NCBI GenBank assembly: GCA_029582155.1
Contig: CM055911.1
Location: 52,079,419 to 52,143,418, forward strand
Direction of reading: 5' to 3'
Source of the DNA: Panopea generosa
Taxonomy: Eukaryota > Mollusca > Bivalvia > Adapedonta > Hiatellidae
Length of the DNA: 64,000 nt
The position numbers and the translations under genes were made by a program. Shown here one piece after another: positions 12,037-21,773 of this stretch (position 1 is its first letter; each line of letters opens with the position of its first letter). The notes under the pieces were generated by a model, which was not told the origin of the DNA, made no database searches, and was given only the letters and a program-made list of their open reading frames with translations.

Positions 12037-12389
12037 AATGATATATGATGCTATAATGAAAACACACACATATACATATGTGTGTGTATTATGACAAAAC
12101 AATGAAAAACTATATAAATCTTAGGCAAATATAATACCATGACTTATATGAGTTTTAACTAATTTTCCACATTGTCTATACGCTTCACTTAAACATAAAA
12201 TAATAATGTGTGTGTATCACTTCCCAGAAGGCCATTTTAAAAGTTAATAGCTTCCGTGTAAACAGTACAAATACATCAACCTCAACTCAAATATATATGT
12301 TCAATTAACCTCAATGTGGGTTTTTTATCGACATAATGATACATAATAGATGCAACAGTGTGATCAATGCGTTTTCTTGTAGTTTACAA
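12037..12389. other. Spacer between signal-peptide exon and 60-bp satellite
   Basis: A+T-rich with a palindromic CA/TG tract at about 12063-12090. It presumably holds the promoter and 5' UTR of the minus-strand secreted-protein gene; no element can be defined firmly. Confidence 0.3.
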
Positions 12390-15300
12390 TGTTCTCAAGA
12401 CATCGATATTTACCGAGGTGTTTTTTTATATAAATATTCTAGTTGATGCTGCCATCATGACATCGTTATTTACCCAGGTGTTTCTTGGTAAAAATATTCT
12501 AGTTGATGCTGCCATCCTGGCATCGTTATATACTCAGGTGTTTCCTGATATAAATATTCTAGTTGATGCTGCCATCCTGGCATTGTTATTTACCGAGGTG
12601 TTTCTTGATATAAATATTCTAGTTGATGTTGCCATCATGACATTGTTATTTACCAAGGTGTTTCTTGGTATAAATATTCTAGTTGATGTTGCCATCATGA
12701 CATTGTTATTTACCAAGGTGTTTCTTGATATAAATATTCTAGTTGATGTTGCCATCATGACATCGTTATTTACCAAGGTGTTTCTTGTGTTTCTTGATAT
12801 AAATATTCTAGTTGATGTTGCCATCATGACATCGTTATTTACCGAGGTGTTTCTTGATATAAATATTCTAGTTGATGTTGCAATCATGACATCGTTAATT
12901 ACCGAGGTGTTTCTTGATATAAATATTCTAGTTGATGTTGCCATCATGACATCGTTATTTACCAAGGTGTTTCTTGATATAAATATTCTAGTTGATGTTG
13001 TCATCTTGACATCGTTATTTACCAAGGTGTTGCTTGATATAACTATTCTAGTTGATGTTGCCATCATGACATCGTTATTTACCAAGGTGTTTCTTGATAT
13101 AAATATTCTAGTTGATGTTGCCATCATGAAATCGTTATTTACCAAGGTGTTTCTTGATATAAATATTCTAGTTGATGTTGCCATCATGACATCGTTATTT
13201 ACCGAGGTGTTTCTTGATATGAATATTCTAGTTGATGCTGACATTATGACATCGTTATTTACCGAGGTGTTTCTTGATATAAATATTTTAGTTGATGTTG
13301 CCATCATGACATCGTTATTCACCAAGGTGTTTCTTGATATGAATATTCTAGTTGATGCTGCCATTATGACATCGTTATTTACCCAGGTGTTTCTTGATAT
13401 AAATATTCTAGTTGATGTTGCCATCATGACATCGTTATTTACCAAGGTGTTTATTGATATAAATATTCTAGTTGATGTTGCCATCATGACATCGTTATAT
13501 ACTCAGGTGTTTCTTGATATAAATATTCTAGTTGATGTTGCCATCGTGACATCGTTATTTACCGAGGTGTTGTTTGATATAAATATTCTAGTTGATGTTG
13601 CCATCATGACATCGTTATTTACCAAGGTGTTTATTGATATAAATATTCTAGTTGATGTTGCCATCATGACATTGTTATTTACCAAGGTGTTTCTTGATAT
13701 AAATATTCTAGTTGATGTTGCCATCATGACATCGTTATTTACCAAGGTGTTTCTTGGTATAAATATTCTAGTTGATGTTGCCATTATGACATCGTTATTT
13801 ACCAAGGTGTTGCTTGATATAAATATTTTAGTTGATGTTGCCATCATGACATCGTTATTTACCAAGGTGTTTCTTGATATAAATATTCTAGTTGATGTTG
13901 CCATCATGACATCGTTATTTACCAAGGTGTTTCTTGGTATAAATATTCTAGTTGATGTTGCCATTATGACATCGTTATTTACCAAGGTGTTTCTTGATAC
14001 AAATATTCTAGTTGATGTTGCCGTCATGACATCGTTATTTACCAAGGTGTTTCTTGATATAAATATTCTAGTTGGTGTTGCCATCATGGCATCGTTATTT
14101 ACCGAGGTGTTTATTGATATTGATATTCTAGTTGATGTTGCCATCATGACATCGTTATTTACCAAGGTGTTTCTTGATATAAATATTCTAGTTGATGTTG
14201 CCATCATGACATCGTTATTCACCAATGTGTTTCTTGATATGAATATTCTAGTTGATGCTGCCATTATGACATCGTTATTTACCCATGTGTTTCTTGATAT
14301 AAATATTCTAGTTGATGTTGCCACCATGACATCGTTATTCACCAAGGTGTTTCTTGATATGAATATTCTAGTTGATGCTGCCATTATGACATCGTTATTT
14401 ACCCATGTGTTTCTTGATATAAATATTCTAGTTGATGTTGCCATCATGTCATCGTTATATACTCAGGTGTTTCTTGATATAAATATTCTAGTTGATGTTG
14501 CCATCATGACATCGTTATTTACCGAGGTGTTGTTTGATATAAATATTCTAGTTGATGTTGCCATCATGACATCGTTGTTTACCAAGGTGTTTATTGATAT
14601 ATGTATTCTAGTTGATGTTGCCATCATGACATCGTTATTTACCAAGGTGTTTCTTGATATAAATATTCCAGTTGATGTTGCCATCATGACATCGTTATTT
14701 ACCAAGGTGTTTATTGATATTGATATTCTAGTTGATGTTGCCATCCTGGCATTGTTATTTACCAAGGTGTTTCTTGATATAAATATTCTAGTTGATGTTG
14801 CCATCATGACATCGTTATTTACCAAGGTGTTTCTTGATATAAATATTCTAGTTGATGTTGCCATCATGATATCGTTATTTACCAAGGTGTTTCTTGATAT
14901 AAATATTCTAGTTGATGTTGCCATCATGACATTGTTATTTACCAAGGTGTTTCTTGATATAAATATTCTAGTTGATGTTGCCATCATGACATTATTATTT
15001 ACCAATGTGTTTCTTGATAAAAATATTCTAGTTGATGTTGCCATCATGACATCGTTATTAACAAAGGTGTTTCTTGTGTTTCTTGATATAAATATTCCAG
15101 TTGATGTTGCCATTATGACATCGTTATTCACCAAGGTGTTTCTTGATATAAATATTCTAGTTGATGCAGCCATTATGACATCGTTATTCACCAAGGTGTT
15201 TCTTGATATAAATATTCTAGTTGATGTTGCCATCATGACATTGTTATTTACCAAGGTGTTTCTTGATATAAATATTCTAGTTGATGTTGCCATCATGACA

Positions 15301-16115
15301 TCGTTATTTACCAAGGTGTTTCTTGTGTTTCTTGATAAAAATATTCTAGTTGATGTTGCCATCATGACATCGTTATTTACCAAGGTGTTTCTTGTGTTTC
15401 TTGATATAAATATTCCAGTTGATGTTGCCATTATGACATCGTTATTCACCAAGGTGTTTCTTGATATAAATATTCTAGTTGATGCAGCCATTATGACATC
15501 GTTATTCACCAAGTTGTTTCTTGATATAAATATTCTAGTTGATGTTGCCATCATGACATTGTTATTTACCAAGGTGTTTCTTGATATAAATATTCTAGTT
15601 GATGTTGCCATCATGACATCGTTATTTACCAAGGTGTTTCTTGTGTTTCTTGATATAAATATTCTAGTTGATGTTGCCATCATGACATCGTTATTCACCA
15701 AGGTGTTTCTTGATATAAATATTCTAGTTGATGCAGCCATTATGACATCGTTATTCACCAAGGTGTTTCTTGATATAAATATTCTAGTTGATGTTGCCAT
15801 CATGACATTGTTATTTATCAAGGTGTTTCTTGATACAAATATTCTAGTTGATGTTGCCATCATGAAATCGTTATTTACCAAGGTGTTTCTTGTGTTTCTT
15901 GATATAAATATTCCAGTTGATGTTGCCATCATGACATTGTTATTTACCAAGGTGTTTCTTGACATAAATATTCTAGTTGATGTTGCCATCATGACATCGT
16001 TATTTACCGAGGTGTTCCTTTAGATAAATATTTTAGTTGATGTTGCCATCATGTCATTGTTATTTACCGAGGTGTTTCTTGAAACTGATATTTTAGTTGA
16101 TACTGCCATGTTTTA
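12390..16115 (+). repeat. 60-bp satellite array, about 62 units, fortuitously open both ways
   Basis: Head-to-tail 60-bp units with core GATATAAATATTCTAGTTGA, then TGTTGCCATCATGACATCG and TTATTTACCAAGGTGTTTCT. Some units carry a 9-bp insertion (TTTCTTGTG duplicated). The plus strand is open from 12367 to 16023 (1218 codons, 20-residue repeat). The minus strand is open too (12534-13487, 13503-14447, 14463-15992). Repeats run past the plus-strand stop at 16021-16023, which arose by GAT to TAG inside a unit. Unit-to-unit differences fall mostly at amino-acid-changing positions (Lys/Glu/Gln, Ser/Leu, Ile/Met, Val/Ala), the pattern expected of neutral satellite DNA. Confidence 0.93.
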
Positions 16116-16427
16116 TCGTGTGTGCGCCTATTAAATCACGGTATGCAGTGAACAGGCGACCTCCATCCTGCTTAATGTAAGTGATTAATTGCGTACTTAA
16201 CACAAACGTTGACACCAATAAAAAAAAAAATATCCCAAAGATATACTGCAGGTGCGTCAAGCGTAATTAGCAAGTTATTGCATGATTTGACTCAAATACG
16301 TCAAAACACTATATACATATATATATGTTAACATATATATATATATTTGACAACTTATCTAAATATACACCAAGTGTTCTTAAGATATCTCGATAAGTAA
16401 TTTTCTTTTTAAACTGAAAGAGTTGTA
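16116..16427. other. Spacer, no gene
   Basis: A+T-rich single-copy sequence with a TATATA palindrome at about 16310-16350. I see nothing else in it. Confidence 0.4.
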
Positions 16428-16618
16428 CTAGAAACTTCCTCGCTTGACGCTCATCATTCAGAGGATACCTCTAGGTCTGGTCAGCCCGGTGTCAGTATAT
16501 AATGTGCATTGGTGGATTATCATAACACGTCCTACGGCATGATACTCCAGTGCCTCAGCACTTAATACTGTCTCAAGAAGACATCGTTGCGTTGTTAAAT
16601 GCGACGCTTAACATTATG
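16428..16618 (+). mobile_element. SINE family B body, headless copy
   Basis: It matches in plus orientation the body of the element at 53312-53624: GTACTAGAAACTTCCTCGCT, TCTAGGTCTGGTCAGCCCGG, then GGCATGATACTCCAGTG and a GCGACGCTTAA tail. The tRNA-like 5' head is absent, as expected for a 5'-truncated SINE. Confidence 0.7.
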
Positions 16619-16673
16619 CAACCTATACATTACAAACATTTTAATAAATGAAGAGTGCAGAGAATCTTCTTAA

Positions 16674-17136
16674 AGGGATTATATTGGCAAGTAACACAAA
16701 CACGTCCAGAATTTTCCTCTATGCAGTGTGCACAAAATAATGTTTATGTATTGACGTATAACCTTTATTTACTTGAACGTTATCAAATTAACAGTAATTG
16801 AATATTGGCAAAAACTTTAATACGTCCCGCAATAAAGTATTGCGCAATGTTTACATTGAACTCCGTAAACTTCCCGAACAAAGTCTCGAAAACGATATCG
16901 GGAACAAGTCTTCACGATGTTATCCGATGATTGATCGGAAACCCGAAAGCGGTTCGTTGAAAATGGCAAATGTAAACAAAAACAAAAACGTGGCTTCAGA
17001 AACCCGATGTTTGTAATAAAGAGGTTATGCAATTAGACACTTTAGACGCGTATATCTCTAAGTTATAAGTGTATCTTCATGCTGGGCGTGTGTATTTATG
17101 ACAGGGAATTGACGGTAATATGCCAATATAATCCCT
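16674..17136. mobile_element. TTAA-flanked MITE with perfect 16-bp terminal inverted repeats
   Basis: The termini AGGGATTATATTGGCA and its exact inverse are each bordered by TTAA (16670-16673 and 17137-17140). The length is 463 bp. The first eleven bases of the terminal repeat match the 2846-3358 family but the interior differs, so it is a second family using related ends. The interior 72-codon frame (16798-17016) is not recognisable. Confidence 0.8.
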
Positions 17137-17140
17137 TTAA

Positions 17141-18649
17141 ACCCATACCTTTTCTCCGCTTCTGCTAAGATCGGTACAGCGTCGTTCATTGGTTGTTTTA
17201 TGTAGTCAGTGAACACTAAAACAAGATTTCCAAGAGGGCCTAAATCGCTCTACTTGAAATAATTCGCTATGGGATTTTTTTATAATTTCTCCTTGAATTG
17301 TGCTTAAAAGTACTCGGCGTATGACGGCCCGTAATTTAATCCCAGGGACCCGGCTTCTACAAATAGTTTAAAAGTCCACGATGAATGCGATCGTAAAACA
17401 TCGGGTATTTCCGTATCCTTCGTATAATACACCTCGTGTATAGCTCTAGAATACACCAACGCTATTCGCTTGTGTCGTTCCAAAATGGCGCCTTATTATG
17501 TCAGAGGTCTATTGCGTAGGATAAAGGCCGAGGTGATCAGATTGCGATGAATGCTATCTAAGGTTTATTGCTTAAACTTTTATTAAGTTTTCCGTGAAGT
17601 TCAAGTGTCCTTATAAGCTCTGTGGCTGGGCCATTGTGGTCGAGTAATGCTAGTTCAAGAAATTGTCCGGGATATATAACTTATATAACCAATAACACTC
17701 GGAACACCTTGGCTATTACTACGTAATAATACCGAAGATGACGGAATTTGCCGAGTATATACGATTGAACCAATGAGTGTGGGTTTAAAACTAGATCTAA
17801 CGTGCTAAAACGAGGCTTTTCCAACATAACTATTTAACGGACCCAATCGGGAGAGTTGGGTCCGTATCATAGACTAAATACAACCCCCGCATACCATACT
17901 TCTGTTTGTTGTTGTAAAAACTAGCAAATTAGGCGAATGTTTTATAACCAAAAATTGTAAATCGGATGATTTAGTCGTACTAAAGCGTCGTCTTCGACAA
18001 CAATTTGACAAAAAATGGCAGACAGATGCAAATAATAGTGAAGCTACGGTTCCATAGAAAAGTTGAGAATTTGTTTTAATTCCAACCAGACTTGCCACTT
18101 ATAAAAAATGAGTCTCAAAGGAATACTTAACCGTGTCAGGTGCCTTCATAATGAAACAGGGCGCTATACACCACACATACGCACCCATGAGTAACAAAAC
18201 CTGTACCTAAATAACTAGTTTAAAGATGCGTCACCTATAACTTTCTGTTCAGTTATGATGGAACGTTTATTGAAACACAAAGAGGAAGGTCATATTCGAA
18301 GGTAATGGTTCATTTTGTCCTTATAGTTTATCTTATTTATGAGAAATGCGTAAGCACACAGGTCGGCATTTTCCGTTTTATTCGTCAAAGGTTTAGGATA
18401 ACCCGATACTAGCCAATGAGTGGCAGCGATTTAGTATATGGTCAACATACACCTACATCCACATTGATACGTTGATTTATCAAACTTGATAATTACTCAA
18501 CGGTGCGCAAAGAAAGAATAGAATATTATTTGAGAAAATAAATAATATTAATTAGATTATATATATAAAGAGAAATAAAGGACTATTCATAGATGTATTA
18601 GATAAATATATTAGGAGAAGATGTAAAATACTAAACGTCTAAAGATATA
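17141..18649. other. Intergenic, no supported gene
   Basis: It contains the shared phrase around 17829-17850 also found near 5000, marking another dispersed repeat. A 74-codon minus-strand frame at 17874-18098 lacks any recognisable feature. Otherwise A+T-rich. Confidence 0.4.
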
Positions 18650-18747
18650 GAAGAAAGGAATTCCCAGCAATTTTTCACCTGACAAAGACAAACCGTTCTA
18701 GCTTCCGTGGCGATACCAGGGTTTTTAGTCCCGCCAGCATCACAATG

Positions 18748-19077
18748 TCCTGTTATTGGTTGGGCTACGTCATAGCTGGGACGAAATCCCCATTTTAGAT
18801 CGGACTGGAGAAAAGCTCCCACTTGAAGGATACCAAGGAGGAGGCCTCAGCAACAGATGCTGGTTGTCTGTTCCAATTAGGGATGGTCCGTGGGAAGAGA
18901 CTGAACTTGAAGTGATCTGTAGATGGAGAATATTGTTGGTACTTGTATGAGTGAGATGTCCTGTCGTTGGTTGGGCTACGTCATAGCTGGGACGAAATCC
19001 CCATTTTAGATTTGACTGGAGAAAAGCTCCCACTTGAAGGATCCATACCAAGGAGGGAGCCTCAGCAAAAGATGCTG
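18748..19077. repeat. Direct duplication of the LINE 3' end (about 210 bp)
   Basis: 18748-18957 and the sequence starting at 18958 begin with the same word (TGTCCTGTYRTTGGTTGGGC) and stay alignable through TAGCTGGGACGAAATCCCC to the CTGTTCCAA.TAGGGATGG core. The downstream end of the unit (TAGATGGAGAATATTGTTGG) appears at 18922 and again at 19970, beyond the minisatellite. The second copy is therefore split by that expansion. Confidence 0.8.
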
Positions 19078-19079
19078 GT

Positions 19080-19965
19080 GGTCTGTTCCAAGTAGGGATG
19101 GTCTATGGGAAGAAACTGTACTTGAAGTAGTCTGTTCCAAGTAGGAATGGTCCGTGGGAATAGACTGTACTTGATGAAGTCTGTTCCAAGTAGGGATGGT
19201 CCGTGGGAAGAGACTGTACTTGATTTAGTCTGTTCCAAGTAGGGATGGTCCGTGGGAAGAGACTGACTTGAAGTAGTCTGTTCCAAGTAGGGATGGTCCG
19301 TGGGAAGAGACTGTACTTTATGTAGTCTGTTCCAAGTAGGGATGGTCCGTGGGAAGAGACTGTACTTGAAGTAGTCTGTTCCAAGTAGGGATGGTCCGTG
19401 GGAAGAGACTGTACTTGATGTAGTCTGTTCCAAGTAGGGATGGGCCGTGGGAAGAGACTGTACTTGATGTAGTCTGTTCCAAGTAGGGATGGTCCGTGGG
19501 AAGAGACTGTACTTGATGTAGTCTGTTCCAAGTAGGGATGGTTCGTGGGAAGAGACTGTACTTGAAGTAGTCTGTTCCAAGTAGGGATGGTCCGTGGGAA
19601 GAGACTGTACTTGATGTAGTCTGTTCCAAGTAGGGATGGGCCGTGGGAAGAGACTGTACTTGATGAAGTCTGTTCCAAGTAGGGATGGTCCGTGGGAAGA
19701 GACTGTACTTGATGTAGTCTGTTCCAAGTAGGGACGGTCTGTGGGAAGAGACTGTACTTGATGTAGTCTGTTCCAAGTAGGGATGGTCCGTGGGAAGGAA
19801 CTGTACTTGATGTAGTCTGTTCCAAGTAGGGATGGTCCGTGGGAAGAGACTGTACTTGATGTAGTCTGTTCCAAGTAGGGATGGTCCGTGGGAAGGGACT
19901 GTACTTGATGTAGTCTGTTCCAAGTAGGGATGGTCCGTGGGAAGAGACTGTACTTGAAGTAGTCT
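19080..19965. repeat. 49-bp minisatellite derived from LINE ORF2 C-terminus
   Basis: About 18 copies of GTCTGTTCCAAGTAGGGATG, GTCCGTGGGAAGAGACTGTA, CTTGATGTA. On the minus strand one unit encodes the LINE motif YSLFPRTIPTWNRL. Since 49 is not a multiple of three, successive units rotate through all three frames, each open, producing three overlapping long frames (332, 240 and 201 codons) that are artefacts. Confidence 0.95.
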
Positions 19966-20840
19966 GTAGATGGAGAATATTGTTGGTACTTATATGAGTG
20001 AGATGCTCTTGTTCTGGTTGTTGTTAGAGTGAGGTATTTAGAGGCTGGAATGTCGACCAAATCATTGACAATTTTGTATAGAATTGTTAGCTTTAATTTC
20101 GGTCGTCTGACTCCTAGTGTATCCCAGCCTAAGTGAGTTTACAAGCATATTGTTTGTGCTGCTTTGGTTGTGGTACCTATTTGTAACATATCGGGCCGCC
20201 TTTCTCTGAACCAGAGACATAATACATTATGTCTCTGTCTGAACCATTTAGATTTGCTTTATCTGGACTTGTTGGTGGGAGCTACAGACTGTTGTACAAT
20301 AGTCAAGGTTTTAACGTACCATCGATCGTAATATATGCATTGGTTTTAATAGCGGTCTCACTGGTTGATCTGAGGTTTCTTCTTAGGGACCTCAGCATAC
20401 TGGTGGGGGGGGGGGGGGGGGTTCGTTTCTCTGTTTATATTGCTACTCCATGAGAGATTGGACTGTAGGTCGACACCGAGGTCTTATCTTGCTCAAGACT
20501 TATTCCTTTCAGGATGTGAATTCCTAGTATGGGTTTTTTGGATCTTGAGATGCGGAGTACACTACACTTCTGTGGGTGAAAATCCGTTTCCTATCTTTTC
20601 TCCCAAACTGCCAGCCTATTAAGTTCTTCTTAGAGTATATGATGGTCATCAACTGAAAGGATCTGTCTGTATAATATGCAGTCATCAGCAAACAGGCGAG
20701 TATGTGATGACAGTCCATCAGAAAAATCATTGATGAAGAGTAGGAATAGTAACGGACCTAAGATGATTCCCTTGGGTACTCCGCTGATGACTGGTACATT
20801 GTCTGATGACTGGCCATCAGTATGTGTACAGAGTTTATGT

Positions 20841-21590
20841 GTAATATATAAATAGTTATAGTAATAGATCTGATATATAAATATATTAGAATATATATTG
20901 AAAACACACATATACTTAGAGTAAATAACTATGAGGAGGAAGAAGAAGAAGAAGAAGAAGAAGAAGAAGAAGAAGAAGAAGAAGAAGAAGAAGAAGAAGG
21001 GGAAAGCAGAAGAGAAGAAGTAGAAGAAAAAAAGAAGAAGACAAAGAATGAGAAGAAGGAGAAGAAGAAAAAGAAAATGAAGAAATGGTGGAGGAGGATT
21101 AGGAGAAGAAGAAGAAGAAGAAGAAGAAGAAGAAGAAGAAGAAGATAATAGAAGAAGAAGAAGAAGAAGAAGAATGATTAATGATAAGATTAATCAAGGA
21201 CATCTCCTTGGTCTAATTAGATCTTATACACTAAACACATTGAACATATTCTAGATCGCTATATGGCGCACTTTACTAGGATATATATAAAATACATAAT
21301 AAGTGAAAGCTGCAAGTATTGGCCTGTATTTTTATATAAATGATGTTTATATAACAGTTCTTATGTAAAACAGTTATACAACTAGGTGCGCGTATATCTA
21401 TAGAATATACGTTTGAACTTGACCTCTTGTTGCTATAGCAATCGTAGCAATCATAAACATAAACTTTGGCGTGATAATCTGTGTTCATGAGTGCTTTATT
21501 TTATGCTTAAACTATATTGAGCGTTCTTATAACACAGATTATCACAAATGAGCAAACCAATCTCCAATTGTGAAGAACTAACCGGAAAAA
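20841..21590. other. Upstream region of the desaturase gene with (GAA)n tract
   Basis: Contains the purine microsatellite (separate entry) and about 410 bp of A+T-rich sequence before the desaturase ATG. Any 5' UTR exon or promoter must lie here or further upstream; I cannot identify a TATA box or start site with confidence. Confidence 0.4.
20934..21174 (+). repeat. (GAA/AAG)n purine-rich microsatellite
   Basis: Two long GAA runs (about 20939-21000 and 21100-21172) joined by degenerate purine text. All-purine on the plus strand for about 240 bases. Confidence 0.92.
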
Positions 21591-21773
21591 ATGGGGAAAG
21601 GTGGAAAACTTGCAGAAACTCAACAATTCACTTGGGAGGAAATACAAAAACATGACAAGAGAGACGACAAATGGATTGTAATTCAAGGTCGTGTATATAA
21701 TGTTACAAATTGGGTTAAAAAGCACCCAGGAGGAGCACGAGTCATCGGTTCATATGGAGGACAGGATGCCACT
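21591..21773 (+). CDS. FADS: Desaturase exon 1: cytochrome b5 N-terminal part
   Basis: 61 codons from ATG to ...GGQDAT, then GTAAGC donor, phase 0. Contains [15 protein letters not shown] and HPGGA. Confidence 0.95.

Larger units (their letters stand above)
18650..20840 (-). pseudogene. CR1/jockey-like non-LTR retrotransposon, 3' half of ORF2, decayed
   Basis: Read from high to low coordinates on the minus strand. At 20840-20640 the reverse-transcriptase palm appears: SGVPKGIILGPLLFLLFIND and then LFADDCILYR, with the catalytic FADD box. Frameshifts and stops follow. At 20130-19990 the C-terminal region reads RRPKLKLTILYKIVNDLVDI, then KYLTLTTTRTRASHSYKYQQ and FKYSLFPRTIPTWNRL, the 'YSFFPRTI--WN-LP' ending typical of CR1/jockey-type ORF2 proteins. 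This end occurs twice: once at about 20110-19080, interrupted by the 49-bp minisatellite, and again at 18960-18750, where it continues PASVAEASSLVSFKWEL to a stop. The element is dead: no intact frame, no 5' half. Confidence 0.8.

Noticed and set aside
12367-16023. A giant repetitive protein gene of 1218 codons
   Set aside because: The 60-bp period keeps any stop-free unit open; both strands are open, repeats continue past the stop, and unit differences are mostly amino-acid-changing.
19062-20060. A 332-codon minus-strand protein with overlapping 240- and 201-codon frames
   Set aside because: All three are frame rotations of the 49-bp minisatellite; only the outermost part (about 20060-19990) is genuine LINE ORF2 text.
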